The notes below the pieces were generated by a model, which saw only the letters and a program-made list of their open reading frames with translations, did not search any database and was not told the origin of the DNA. Made by a program: the position numbers and the translations under genes. From contig CM036624.1 in the NCBI GenBank assembly GCA_020746105.1, positions 24,574,084 through 24,638,083 of the forward strand: 64,000 nucleotides of DNA, written 5' to 3'. Source of the stretch: Trogon surrucura (Eukaryota > Chordata > Aves > Trogoniformes > Trogonidae). The first letter of the stretch is position 1; each line of letters opens with the position of its first letter. This document shows positions 35,621 to 47,744 of the stretch, in pieces.

Positions 35621-38600
35621 TTGGGTTTCCTGTCCTGAATTAGTTTTACAAAGCGCTCCTCGACTTCACACTTGGCAAGAAAACCCTCCCGAAGTGCTCC
35701 GGAGCTTACCTGAGGCTGCGGGCAGCCAGGAGTGAAAGTTTTGTTAATGGGACTGTGCTGTTTCCTCTTCCCTGTGGGAAGAAAGAAGAGGGGGAAGGAG
35801 GAAAGAAACAGCAGTGTGAGGCCAGGAAGGACTTCAAGAAATCACCTTCCCACTCCATCATGGCAGGAGCCAGGCTGCCTGGCAGGGCTTACTCTGAAGG
35901 AGAAGGTTTCAGCATGGCGCACAGAGATCCACAAGGATCTGCCAACCACCTTGGATAGCCCAGGAGAGGGAGTGTCCCTGAGGGGATCTCTTCTCCTGTG
36001 CAGCAGCCCACAATGAGCTGAACCCCACCATGTTGGGGTGGCTCAGGCATGCAGCCCCTCAATGCCAGCCAGGCTGTGCTGGAGTTACCACCACTCCGAT
36101 CCCACTCGCAATCCCTTCCCACAGGGACTGGCACGTCATCTCTGCACCAGTGACCAGCCAAGACCAGCATGGCCCAGTGGGAACTGGTGACATCCTGAAG
36201 TGTCACCAGTTGTCCTCAGGAATCATTTAACCCATGCTGCCAGGGATGGCTTTTAGTATCTTGACCCTTCCTCCCACAAGGGCGGAGCTGATCCCAAAGT
36301 TTCTCCTGCCATGCTCACTTGTGGCTCTGCCATGTCCACCCAAGTCCTCTCTGCATCAGGGCATGTGGCCATTCCTAATCATTTCTAGCACATTTCCTTG
36401 CTTCTGCCCCAGCTGGCCTGGAGGTGGGGTCCACACTCCACCAAGGTGGGTCTGCAGAGGGACACAGGGCTTTCCCAACTCTGCCTTCCTCTGCGTTTGC
36501 AGTCACTGCTGCTCGGCCAGCCTGGCAAGCCTAGCACTGCTGCTCCACAGAGAGCTTTGTGAGACCAGAGAAAGAGGACCTCCCTCTTTTCCCCCTCGCC
36601 GGCAGGTCGTTCACGGCCTGTTTGTATCGTTAAACAGTATTAGTAGAAAAACAGTCCCAAAACAAAATCCAGAGACAGGTGACCATTCAATGTCCTTGGA
36701 TTTTGATTATATTCCCCACTTTTAGACCTGACCCTATCCCAGCAGGACTCAGCAAAAGTTCTGCCCCAACGTGTGGTGATCAACTCACTCCTCTTCAACA
36801 AAGTAAGCCCACAGCACATTTTGAGTTCCTTTCCCCAGGGCTGCAGCTTTTTAACCTCACGAAAGGTGAGGATTGCGGGCAGCTGGATCGGGTTATTCAC
36901 ACCTCACCTCCCCCACACCTCTGTGAGCATGAGTGTCACTGAGGGGCTTCTTCCCGTATAGAGTTGTATGGACCTGCAAGGGAAACACATTAGCTGGAGT
37001 GCTTGTGCTAATCTCATCAGCAGTGGAGCAATTAGCACTGCCTTCAAAGGGATCCAGAAATGTTGTTTCTGGGCAGCAGTCACTGCAGCTCCAAGCTTGC
37101 ACAGCCTTCAAGGAGCAAAGAGGCACAGCTGGAGACCTTGATCAGCCCACACACACCTGGTCAATGCTTTGAGAATCACACATAGGGACTTGTCACCTTC
37201 CTGGAGCACTGGGGTCCTGCCTTGCCAGGGCACAGAGAGTGCCCAGGGAATGCAGTGGGTCAGCAAAAGCCATCGATGCTGCCCAGCCAAGTGCTTCTGC
37301 ATCCCGGGTCTTTGGCAGGGTGGGGAGGAACAGCAACAGCCATCATCACTCTCCTGTCACTGCAACACCATCACCCACCTCCTGCTGTCCTGCAGACACA
37401 GGGTACCAATCCTGGGCAACCTTGCTGCCACCCAGCAGCTGGGGAGGAATATCACCCCACATTTAGTGCTGGCAGGGAGCCCTGGCCCCCTTCAGGCCAG
37501 CTGCCCACCCACTTCCCAGGATCCCAGGTGAAGGATGCGCCTCATGTCCTTTGCCTGTGCCCCAGCTGCCAAGCATGGCCAAAGGTGGCCCCAGGCCAGA
37601 GGTGTGTGTGCCTCCAGCCCAGGCCTCAAGGTGTGCATGTCTCCAGGCCTGGCACCAGCGGAGGAGGACAAGTGCAAACAGTGTGGCCAGTGGGGCGGCA
37701 GGGGGTTATCTGGGGCCCAGCAGTGGAAAAACTCTTGGTGTGTGACTAAGGCACGATAGTGCCAGGTGTGGGTCCAGGCAGGGCAAGCAAGCCGAGAGTT
37801 ATCACTTCCCCGTGGGTTCAGGTGCCTGAAGCCAAATGTTTCCTAAGGGTGCGGTGACAGCCACAGCCCCGTTATCACGGCGCCTGGCCCACCCCAAGTG
37901 GCGGGGATGCAGGGCCAGGCTACTGGAGCTCCCTGTTGTGTCAGGGATGTCCCACTTCCCAGCTGGGAGGGGGGGACACCAGCCCTGGAAGCATCCTTCA
38001 GCAGGGACACCTTGGCCCTGGGGACCTGAGTATCCACTTTATGTTGTGGCCAGGAAAGATCTGTGTCAGCCCCTCCAAACCATCTCTCCCACCCTGGAAC
38101 ACCCAGACTGTGTCCCACCTCCAACACCCTTGTCTCTCCACAGTCCCGTCCTGTCTCCACAGACCACAGCAGTCCCAGGGCTGATCACTGGGCAAGGAGC
38201 CCTCCCAGACCTGCAACCCTGCACCAGCTCTGTGAGACCTATTGGCTGTAGCACGGGGGATCCCCACGAGCTGGGTCATCCCCAGAAGACAGAAACCCAT
38301 CCAAGCTGCATTTTTGCCCTCTCTCCAGCTATGAAACGCCTGGGGCCCCACTCCTGCTGGCAGGTGCCTGCATGGTGCCTGGCCGCACTGCGGCCGTGAC
38401 TCACTCCTCTGCCAAACGGTGTTTCTCTGTGCCTCGCTTCTCCTCTTCGCTGTTTGCCTCTCTGCTGTGCTGGTTTGACTGCATCCAAAAGCTACGAGCT
38501 TCACCTTAAAGTTTGCAGGGGGTGTCGGATCTCTAAATCACCCACCACCGCAGCTTCTGGGGCCCTTCTTCTCAGCAGGTGACCAAGGAGGGAAAGGAAG

Positions 38601-41034
38601 GTCAGGCTGGAAGTGGAGAGATACAGCCCAGAGGGGGGTCTTGTGCGTGCCCATGGTGGTGCAGGTAGTGTGGCATTGTCCTGACCGCGAGCTTTCCCTC
38701 TGCACCATCCCTGCAGCAGCACAGCATGTCATCCAGAGGACCAGGACCTGCCCCAGGCTGTGCCAGCCACAGACCCAGGGGCTGTATGCACATAAATCAG
38801 CTCTTCAAGCACCAGCCTGGCTTCTCCAGCACATACCCTCTCATCTCCGACAGCCACACTACTAGTGTCTGCCACATCTCCTACAAAGCAGCGTTCCACA
38901 CAGTTGACTGGCATATTTGGGTCCCTGCTAGTCCCTGCCAGGCCAGGGCAAAGGGCTTTCCAGCTGACTGTGGGCAGATGAACCACAGGCAGGGATTGCA
39001 CTGGAGCTCTGCCTTTCTCAGTGCTGCTGAGGGTGTTTTCTTGCTGCCCTCATCGCTTTGCAGGGCAGGTTTTCCTGGGGACAAGACCAGGCTCCCTCCT
39101 CCAACAGAGAATGCATCTTGGCCCAGGCAATTGGAAGAGGGTGTTTTTTATTAACAACAAATTAACCATAATTGCCTTTTCCACTACAGCCGCTCCTCAC
39201 CCAGGTGAGGTTCCCAGCCGTGCCAGTCCGTTTGACCGACCGCCATGCCCCATCGTGTGCCTGAAGGAGTGCCTTGCCCCAGGCCTGGGGGAGAAAATCT
39301 GGAGCAGCTCTGCCTTGTGACAGAGCCAAAGCGCCTTCCTCTGCTCTCACCTCCATGTAAGGAACAGCAGCAGAGCTGGACCTCACTCCCGCCCTGGCGC
39401 AGCAATGATGAAAGGCAAGGAAGAACTGGCTTGTGCTCTGATCTCAGACCTGAACCTCAAAACAGCCACGGACCGTCACCCCGGCTCCCAGGATGCTTAG
39501 GGAAGACAGGACAGCAGAGCCAGCCTTTCCAGTGGGACGGGATGGTTGGAGAAATTCATCGTTCCCCTGGAAATAAAAATAATAATCATAATAAAAACAC
39601 AAAGCCAGAGATTACTTATACGCACACAAACATGCAGGCACGCACTCTCTCTCCCCATCTGGCTTTGCCAGCCTGACTCATCGCTAATTCAAACAGCCCA
39701 CACCTTTCCCTCTCCCTCTATGTGACGTTTCGAACGAGTCTCCAGGAAAGAGGCAGCAGTTTTGCTCCAAACACCCCACCAGCATCTGACCCTTACCTGT
39801 GGGTATTGAGGGTCCCAGGAGAAAGACAACCCTGGTACCCCATCACAGGTCACCTGTGTCCCAGCACAGTCACCCCCACACAGGGACCTCTCAGAAAGTG
39901 GGGCAAGCAGAGGGTGGAGGCAGCTGTGGAAAGGACAAGTGACTGAACCTGGCAGATCTGTGACACTGGTGGACACAGTCCCATGGTCAGGACACAACAT
40001 CCCAAGCCGCTGTCACCTTGCCTGGAGACACTCACGCCTTTATACCTGCTTAGAGCAGACCCCAAAGATGGGTGCTGGCCCCATGACACCAACTCCAACC
40101 CCAAAACACTAGCCACCCCTCAAGGGGACATCAGCCCTTGCTCTGCCATTTCCATCTCTCCTTCCAGATAGACTCTACACATCTCCAAGTAGGAAACAGG
40201 GAAGAAACTAGATCAGTCCTGCCCAGCCCATGCTTGTTGCACAGCTACATCCCATTTTCACTTACAGGGCAAGGAGTCCCAGGGCATCCCCCAGTGCTGG
40301 CTGGCCACCAGGGGTTGGGGCAGCAAGGATAGGAAGAGGAAGCCACCACCACCCTGGGCCAGGACACCTCGAAGCCCGTGCAGCCTGCTCCCTGCGCTGC
40401 CAGCATGGTGTCAGGTCTGGACAAGCCCCAGCCTTCAGAGGGATGCGTGCATCACGGGTAATCAGCCGTGGGAGGGATGGAGCCAGACCTGCTTGCTGAG
40501 TTCAGGACCTGCCAGCACGCTTGTGCTGAGTCACCACCTATTAACGCAGGGAAACCTCAGCACCTGAACCCCGCCAAGCTGCTGGGCCACCCCCGGGAGG
40601 ACAGTGCAAAGGATCAGACAGCTGGCACCAACCTCCCGGTTCCGACTACAAGGCCGGTGCCACAGAGGTGAGGTCCTACTGCGGGGGACAGCAGGACAGG
40701 ACCACTCGGGAAGACGACAGGACCAGCGAGGCTCCCGGTATGGTTTCGGCTGCCGTTCCCCTCGGCAATGACTCACCGCAGGATCAGTCACGCCATCCCG
40801 GTGCTGCAATTGCCCCATCTGCAGATTAGGGAAACTGAGGCACAGGGAAGTGGGGTGACTCAAGAGCTGTTGCACAGGAGATGCTGCTCGGATGCCGAGG
40901 CTTGGGCGTTCCCCATCGATCCTCCACAGCTAACTTAAGCAGAAATGAACATCGATGTAAATATTTACTGACAAGCGAGCCCAGCCTCACCCTCCTTTAG
41001 AAGAAAGCTTTAAAGTAAACTCTCCTGGCTCTTT
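35621..41034. other. intergenic region between DMAP1 and KLF17
   Basis: About 5.4 kb. It is mostly GC-rich unique sequence, with an AT-rich patch at 39,140-39,185 (tattaacaacaaattaacca) and another at 39,560-39,620. Open frames are short and look random. A MIR relic lies at 40,811-40,880. I see no exon or RNA gene. Confidence 0.65.
40811..40880 (-). mobile_element. MIR SINE relic
   Basis: The plus strand reads gccccatctgcagattaggg then aaactgaggcacagggaagt and ggggtgactcaa. This is the reverse complement of the MIR core (CCTCAGTTTCCTCATCTG). It is a well-preserved old SINE fragment about 150 bases from the KLF17 polyadenylation signals. Confidence 0.75.
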
Positions 41035-42230
41035 CATGTTTACATCTTGTTTATTTATTATACAGCAGATCACAATATTTCAACAGTTTGCATATAAAGA
41101 AAAGTAACATTTCAGAGTGCGAGAGACCTAACGTGCCCAAGCAGAGAAATGTTAATTAACAATATACACAGACGGGAACAGTGCACAAAGCCGAGACTCA
41201 TCTGTGTTCCCAGCTGGAAGAAAAAAAAATATATTAAAAAAACCAAACAGAAACATTATATATTACTGCTTTGTTTAATTTACAACTTGCTTTGCAGAAG
41301 CTGCACATAAAACAACTCATTTTCTTTTGAGTTTTCTCTTTTTTTTTTTCCCTCTATGAAAGTTTCAAGTATAGCAGAGACCTGGGCATTTATAGCTGGA
41401 CTCACTGTCCTTTACACACTAAATTTTAAAAAAGCAGCATGGGGAAGGCAGCTGCAGCAGTACCTGGTGTCATCCTGAGGGGAAGAACAAGACAAACAAA
41501 AGCACATGAGAGCCAGAAGAGCCATTTTAGGCTCCCAAACGAAAAATTGTGGGAACAGCCAGGACCAGACTGCCAAACTGGGGATGGGAGTGTTCCTGCT
41601 CCCTGTGCAAGGTGATGCTGCACTGTCAACCCCTGCAAACCTTTATAGCCACAAGCCACAGTCATGTCCCACTCCCACCCCCATCCACTCCGGCCTTTTG
41701 GGTCCAGAGGTTTGTTCCAATGGCCACAACCAAGACCAGCAACCTGCTTCCCAGCACCACGACCCACATACCCAGTGGGCAAGGGTGTCTCACCAAAACC
41801 TGGCCAGAGTCAGACACCGCAGTCCCTGGTGCCAGGGGGGTGCCAGGCTTTGGAGGAAGAAGGTTAAGCTAGTGCCAAATACAAGCCGGGAGCACTGGGG
41901 ACAGATCCCTGCTGCACCAGCCTCCCCACCCCCTGCCAGGTACCTAGCTGGGGGGGCATCCTCCAGGAACATGGAGCTGAGAGGTGATGCCTTGGCAGGG
42001 GCTAGAAATACCTCTTGCAGCTCTGCTCCTGATTTACACCCCAAAGCAGCCCTTCCCCACCACTCAGCTGGGCCCAGCTCTCACAACAGGGGCAGGAGGA
42101 GAAAACTAGTTATCAACTACAAGCGGAGAGGGCTGGGCAGCCGGGCTGCTCCCCAGTGCCATCCCCAGCCTGACGCTATTTACACTGTGTGCTGGCTCCA
42201 GGGACACAGAGTCCAGCCATGGCACGCCGC
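41035..42230 (-). other. KLF17: KLF17 3' UTR
   Basis: About 1.2 kb between the TGA at 42231-42233 and the AATAAATAAA signals. The distal part (41,040-41,420) is AT-rich, with runs such as tttttttttt. This resembles the unstable 3' UTRs common among KLF genes. Confidence 0.6.
41050..41059 (-). terminator. KLF17: KLF17 polyadenylation signals (two overlapping AATAAA)
   Basis: The plus strand tttatttatt gives AATAAATAAA on the minus strand, that is two overlapping canonical signals. Cleavage is expected near 41,030-41,040. This lies about 1.2 kb past the KLF17 stop codon. Confidence 0.75.
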
Positions 42231-42406
42231 TCACATATGCCGCTTCATGTGGAGGGCAAGGTGGTCCGAGCGGGAGAAAGCCCGCTCGCAGAGGTGGCAC
42301 TGGAAGGGCCGATGCCCTGTGTGCTTGCGGTAGTGGCGGGTCAGCTCATCGGAACGGGCAAATTTCCAGCCACAGCCTTCCCAGGTGCAGTGGTAGGGCT
42401 TCTCAC
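42231..42406 (-). CDS. KLF17: KLF17 exon 3 (zinc fingers 2 and 3)
   Basis: This encodes [30 protein letters not shown] and [20 protein letters not shown], then LHMKRHM and stop. The acceptor is CTGCAG|GTGAG. The helix contacts RSDELTR and RSDHLAL are the invariant KLF set. An intron between fingers 1 and 2 is the usual KLF1/2/4 arrangement. Confidence 0.97.
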
Positions 42407-44517
42407 CTGCAGAGGAGAGGCAGTGTCAGTGGGCTCGGAGGTCCCCATCCTCCCTATGCCTTCATTCCATTGCTCCCCTGCTCGGCACCCCCTTTCAAGA
42501 GGGAAGTGCCACTGTGTACTCATCCCCTGCACACCTCTCCCTGACCCACCCTGTATTTTGTCTCCCTCCATGTGCTCCACTGTCACATGTGCTCTGCATG
42601 GGACCCCTCCAGCACCCCTTCATGTCCCTCTGTCCCACCTCAAATTGTGTGCACTCCCCTGGCTGTCCCTGCTGTGGTGCCACAGCACGTGCCCCATTCC
42701 TGCTCTGCTGTGGCTCTCCCCATACAGCCCCAGTTGGTGTCCCCCATTATGTTCACCCCCAGACCAGCTGAGGAGCTTCTCCACGTGCCCCCAGTGACAT
42801 CCCTAGGCCCCAAGGCTGAGACGGGGTGCCACAGGAATGGTCTCACTGTATGCCTTGCTCTCTGTGTGCCCCTGCCTGACCCCACCAAGGGGGTCTCTCC
42901 TGAGCACTCCCCGGGCCACCCCCACTTGCACCCTGCCCCTCTGTGCAGTCCTGTGCCAGCTGCGGAGTCTCTCTCCACTCACACCACGGGGACCCTCCGT
43001 GCGCCCCCAAACTGACCACAGGGGTCTGCTCTGTGCGTCCCTCGGTGCCACCTCTCCCAGCACCCTCCACACCCGCGGGAACCGCACCGGAGCCAGCTGG
43101 TGGGTCTCACCGTGCGCCCGGGACCCTTCGCGCGTCCCCCGCGGCGTGTCCGCCCTCCCCATCCTCAGCCCCGCGGCGTGTCCTTACCCGTGTGGGTCCG
43201 CATGTGCGCCTTGAGGTGGGAGCTCTTGGTGTATGTCTTGCCGCAGCCCGGGTATTCACAGTTGTGCGTGGCCGTTCGCTTGCGCGCCCACGAGCGGCGG
43301 CCGCGCTTGGGCTTGCAGTCCTCGGGGGGGGGCCCGGCCGGGAAGTACTCCAGCACTGGGGAGTTCGGCGGCGTGACCAGCAGCCCGGGAAGCCCCGCCG
43401 GGCCCGGCCCCGGCCCCTTCAAGGGCTCCCTGAAAACACTGAAGTGTCCATGAAACTGTGGCGGCGGCGGCTGGGGGGCGAAGTGGGGCGCGTAGCGGTG
43501 CGGGGCCACGGCGTAGTGGGGCGGCAGGTCAGCCAGGAGGTGGGGGTCTGCGCCGGGCAGCGGCTCCTCGGGGGGACCCAGGCGACCGTGGGCGAAGCCC
43601 GGATAAGGCAGCGGCGGCCCCGGCACCGGTCCGGGACCCGGCGCTACGCGTGGCTTGTGCTCGCCGCCGCCCGGCGCCAGGTACTCGGCGGCGGGCAGCC
43701 CCAGCATGCAGGCGCGCTCCTCCGGCTGCTCCTTCTTGATGCGGGGCCCAAAGGGCTGCGCGGGGTCCAGCGGCAGCGGGCGGGCCAGGGCCGGGTGGAG
43801 GGGCGGGTGGTGATGGGGATGCGGGTGGTGGTGGGGGCCGCCGGGCACTCGCAGCTCCGTGTACTCCCTCCGCTGCAGGTCGCAGTGGCCGGGCAGGTCC
43901 GGGGTGAGAAGCTCGGCCACGTAGCTGTGGCCCTGGCCCTCGGGGTAAGGCGCCGCGAACTTGCCCGGCGTGGGGTAGGAGCCGTCGCTGTCGTAGGTGG
44001 TGCCGCAGCTCTCAGGGGTCTCGGGCAGGGGGTAGTTGGGGCCGGGGGCGGGCGGACCTTGCCCGCCGCTGCTGGTGTGCGCCAGGATGAAGTCCAAGTC
44101 CACGAACTTGCCCAAGTCGTCCTCCTCCCGCTTGACGGCGGCAGCGCCGTCCTGCTGCAGCATCCTCTGCGGGGAAGAGGGGCGTCAGGACCGGCGGGAC
44201 GACGGCTCCGGCGGCGCCCGCCGCCCGGGCACCGCGCCTCTCTCTCGGGGCGGCGGCTGCCCCCAACCCGTCCGACGGGTCGGCACCGCGCCGGCTGCGC
44301 CGCCCCCGGGGCGCCCTCCGACGGCGGGAGGGAGCCGCCCCCATCAGCCGGGCCGAGCCCCAGCCCTGGACGCTCTGGCCCCATAACCCCCCTTGCCGCC
44401 CCCTCCCCGGTACCCGGTGCTTACGTGGAGCATATCGGCGGGCCGTTCTTCCAGAGGCAGCAAGTTGGCGAAAGTGGAGATAGAGGGCAGGGTGCTTTCG
44501 TCTACGGCCGCCGCCAT
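42231..44517 (-). CDS. KLF17: KLF17: Kruppel-like factor of the KLF1/2/4 group (three exons, joined)
   Basis: A nuclear DNA-binding transcription factor expected to bind CACCC/GC boxes (CCNCNCCC). Exons 44425-44517, 43188-44166 and 42231-42406 join into a 415-residue protein. Residues 8-17 read [10 protein letters not shown], the KLF2/4/17 start signature. VDLDFIL (53-59) is the acidic activation motif, [10 protein letters not shown] (113-122) matches the KLF2/4 VAELL box, and VKRE (42-45) and IKKE (174-177) fit SUMO sites. FHGHFSVF (269-276) recalls KLF1, and LLVTPPNSP (293-301) recalls KLF2. A basic signal ([17 protein letters not shown], 316-332) precedes three C2H2 fingers: C334/C339/H352/H356, C364/C369/H382/H386 and C394/C397/H410/H414. 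The finger helices are canonical KLF. The start has a perfect Kozak (GCCGCCATGG). Human KLF17 neighbours DMAP1 in the same orientation, as here, which favours KLF17 over KLF2 or KLF4. In fish and frog its orthologues (biklf, Neptune) act in primitive erythroid and hatching-gland development. Confidence 0.9.
42407..43187 (-). other. KLF17 intron 2 (781 bases)
   Basis: GT-AG bounded (donor CACACGG|GTAAGG). The sequence is C- and T-rich on the plus strand, with many imperfect cccc/ctgt runs. No repeat family or gene is recognised. Confidence 0.85.
43188..44166 (-). CDS. KLF17: KLF17 exon 2 (activation region, nuclear signal, finger 1)
   Basis: This 979-base, very GC-rich exon encodes residues 32-357 plus one base. 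It is proline-rich, with a histidine-rich run at 143-151 (HHHPHPHHH). The acceptor is CCGCAG|AGGATG. Its extreme GC content makes it the kind of exon often lost from bird assemblies, and it produces long spurious open frames on the other strand and frames. Confidence 0.95.
44167..44424 (-). other. KLF17 intron 1 (258 bases)
   Basis: GT-AG bounded GC-rich intron (donor CTCCAC|GTAAGC). Short, with nothing else recognised. Confidence 0.85.
44425..44517 (-). CDS. KLF17: KLF17 exon 1
   Basis: This encodes residues 1-31 ([20 protein letters not shown] then [11 protein letters not shown]). The ATG at 44517-44515 has an optimal Kozak context. The LPSxSTFA motif is shared with KLF2 and KLF4 N-termini. 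Confidence 0.9.
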
Positions 44518-44599
44518 GGCGGCCCGGGCGGGGGGCAACCGGGGCGGGGGTGCGCGGAGCACGGCACCGCACCGCTCCGCTCCCCGCGGCGGCCGCAGC

Positions 44600-44725
44600 G
44601 CTGCTCTGCGCCGCCCCGCGCCCCTAAGCTGTTAACAGCATGGCTGCGCCCCCATTGGCTTGGTAAGCTTTGAGTGTCGCCTCCCATTGGCTCATCTATA
44701 CCCCTGGGGCCACGCCCCCTCCCGT
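44600..44725 (-). promoter_or_regulatory. KLF17: KLF17 promoter: paired CCAAT boxes and a KLF-type CACCC box
   Basis: On the minus strand two CCAAT boxes lie at 44658-44654 and 44690-44686, 32 bases apart, or about three helical turns. A CCACGCCCC motif lies at 44710-44718 on the plus strand. CCACGCCC is the KLF1-group recognition sequence, so auto- or cross-regulation is possible. No convincing TATA box is placed correctly. The transcription start is probably near 44,560-44,620, inside a CpG island that continues to about 45,000. Confidence 0.6.
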
Positions 44726-46059
44726 GGGGCTGCCCCGGCGGGGCGGGGGTCGGCGGCCGCCCCTGCCCCGACGGCGCTTCGCCTGCCCGGGCAGAGGCAG
44801 CGGCATCGTGGCGGGGGTCACCGCTCCCTGCCTCACGCTGCCAGCGTGGGCTGCCCGGCCGCGTCTACGCCTGCCTTCCCCTATGGCAGGAGAAGGGCCA
44901 GAGGTGCCGATGTGGCCCATACAGTTCAGGGTTCCTCCTGCCCATCCCCACCACGTGAGTGGGACAGCGGTGCCCTAGCGAGTGGGGAGCTGGCAGAGGT
45001 GAGGGACTGTAGATCGCAGAGCCAGGGTCCCCCGGCAAGCCTGCCCTGAGTGGGGCAGGGGCAACGGCCGTGTCGCACCACCAGCGTGCGTGGGACATGA
45101 GCAGCAGCGTACCAGGGAGGTCTGGTGCGAGGTTACAGCTGAGAGTATCACCAAAACCGAGAGCGCAAAGCGCTCACTGTGGGGGACACGGAGTGCGTCA
45201 GTGAGCAAAGTTGCCCTCGCAATGGGTGCTTGTGTCAGCCGGGGAGCTGGGCTTGGGGTGACTGAGCCCTGGTGCCCCCACACCACTCACTCTATGTAAC
45301 AGTGCCCGCAAGGCCGTGTCCCCCTGCGCCGGTGCTGTCGAGGCAATCAGCAGCCCAGAGCACACCAGCTCCCATCTGGCTGCGTGCAGGGTGCGTGTGC
45401 GAGCCGAGATAACCACCCGGTAGACCCTGCCGAGGGGCTGGCACCCTGCCTGTATCGCCTCATCTCGCCCCATCTCGCCCCAACAGCCCCTGTGGGACGT
45501 TTGTCTGCCCTGCTCGGGGACAGGCGCTGTGGCTGAGCCTCTGACTGCCCTGCCATGGGGTTGCAGCCTGGCTGGCTGACCCTGCTCACCCCACAGAGTC
45601 CATGGGACAGTGCTGTCTGTTTAAGGGCTTCCCACAGTGGGGGACACAAGGGGAATAGGATGTCCCACCTGGCAGGAGACACTCATGTACCCCGCTCCAT
45701 GCCGTTGAGTCGGGACATGGCACAGAGACCTGTGGTGCTGGGCAAGCGTCCCCTGGCAGCTCCCTGCCACCCTGTCCAGCTCACAGTGAGACATTCTCTG
45801 CTTGGCCCCCCTCCAGCCAGTACCAGGAATGGCCCTGCTACTGTTGTGCTTGTCAAGAAGCAATGGCCCTTATCTCCTGGAGCCTGTCTCCCTGCTTTCT
45901 GGGGCTTTCCATCCCCAGATACCTTTCTAAGAACTGGGGCTGCTGCCCGCGCTATTCAGAAGCGAGGAGTCGATTTAAAAAAAAACAGATATAAACACCA
46001 AAGGTGAGGTGCGCACATATATGCACACACACACGCCGCTTCTGGATCCAAAGCTACTC

Positions 46060-46640
46060 TACCAGTTGCTTTCATCACCGCACTTTAATTATAAGGGTGG
46101 AGCGTTGCAATAAATTATTTCAGTAATCCAGTGGAACAACAACGATTCAAATCTTCCCCCTTTTACCAGGAATCCCTGCCCTGGTTTCCAGAGCACATGC
46201 TGAGTCGCTGCCTGTGCCCCGCGTGCCCGGCTGCCGGCAAGGGAGCAGGTTTATTAATGTCACCTGGCAGGTCAAAACACACGGGCTGCTAAGTTCTTCC
46301 CTTGAAAAAGTCATCACTGAAGTGGCAAGGAAGTATGTGGGCATTGCTCGAAATCCCTTTTAGTATGGCCCCAGAGTAGCTTATTTAAGTTACCGGTTAA
46401 TCCCATTATTTGTTTCTTGGCCAAATAATATTTAATAGCAAGGCAGTTCCTGCCCCAAACTTGTATAGATAAGTGAGAGCAGATGCCACAGGAGACAAAC
46501 ACTAATTCCACTTGGTTTTCCCCTTTTCCAGGCAGTTTTGGCGTCAGCACCCATGCAGCACTGGCTTATTTTAAGTGAGAGAACACTAGCAGATCAAATT
46601 CCTTTTTACAGCCAATATTTCTTGCAAATGTGGGATATTC
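46060..46640. promoter_or_regulatory. AT-rich block with a GATA site, possible enhancer
   Basis: It contains ctttaattataagggtggag, gcaataaattatttcag and a GATA motif (agataa) at 46467-46472. An E-box-like cagatg follows seven bases later. The orientation is not the classical E-box then GATA order, so an erythroid composite site is only a possibility. Confidence 0.25.
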
Positions 46641-47744
46641 CCCAGGAAACTCTTATTACTGATGCGATAGTGGGAGGGTTGGTGCAGAGGGGAGCGGCAC
46701 CGACATGAGCACTGCCAGCACTGACGGCGCAGGGAGCCGGCAAGGGCGGCCCGGGAGGGGATTGCTGGCTGTGAGCCATGGGGTGGGCACAGGGGGGGTC
46801 CATGCTGCACCCCTGCCGACCCCTCAGCCGCCGGAGCCTCCTCTGAGCTGAGGCAGCAGCCGGTGCATGCACAGCCCGCTGTTGACAGGAGCCCATCTAG
46901 GAAACGCGGATTATCTCCCGCGCCGCTACAACAGGCTGTAAAGTTGCTGGCGTCCGAGGAGATCAAACGGTGGCCCGTCATGAGAGCAAACAGAGGGTGG
47001 GAAAGGTTGCCAGATCAGACCATGGCCAAAAAGGAAAGGGTTAATGGTTATCTCTGCTTTTGGCAATGGAGGAACACGTCATGCCCAGCGTGGTGTGCTG
47101 AAGGTGGCTCCATCAAGCCCAAGAGCATCAGCAGCCCTACCGGCACTGCCACGGCACCACGGCCCCCTCCTTATGGCACCCGCCTCACGTCCCCCTCCCC
47201 ACAGCATGTAGCACATGTGGGGTAAGCAGAGGAGTGATGCCCTGTGGCAGTGCGGGAGACGTCATCAGTGCCCGAGTTGCCTGTCGGGACACCCAGTAGG
47301 TCCAGAGTCCCCTATCCCCGAAAACACTGGACTGAAAACCACCTGCACTGTGTCCCCAACTGTGCTCTGTCAGCTGGAGCTGGGGGCCTGGGGTGAACCA
47401 GAGACTTGCCTTTGGGGCATTTCTGGTGCCTCCTCTCCAACAGGAACCACAGATGTCTTCCAACATCAACCATGGTGTCACAGCCCAGAGAGTTTCTGCC
47501 TCTGTTGGAGGCAAAATCTGAGCCCACAAAAGCCCTGCAGGGAACCCCACGGGGAGATGCCACAGGGACCTACACAGCAGGACACCCCAGGCTGCTGTGA
47601 TGCTTTGGACTTGCATCCCTGAGAGCAGAAAGATCTGTCTGGATTTTACCCTCTGTTCTCCCCTCTACGTGGATCTGTGCTGCCTGAAGAAGGGTCCAGG
47701 AGCCCCCAGATTTGCCTGCACCCCTCAAAGCCCCCTTCCCCTCC

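Noticed and set aside
34564-35735. Open frames of 250-380 codons in the DMAP1 CpG island on both strands
   Set aside because: They result from CpG-rich, stop-poor composition, and the plus-strand one starts inside a CA repeat. No domain or splice support is visible.
43644-44572. Long minus-strand frames (246 and 186 codons) overlapping KLF17
   Set aside because: They are other frames of the same exon. Only the frame with VDLDFIL, the SUMO sites and the zinc fingers fits a known family and the splice sites.
42943-44673. 576-codon open frame on the plus strand
   Set aside because: It lies antisense to KLF17 exons 1 and 2. Very GC-rich coding sequence rarely has stops on the opposite strand. 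The predicted product is arginine/glycine-rich without any domain.
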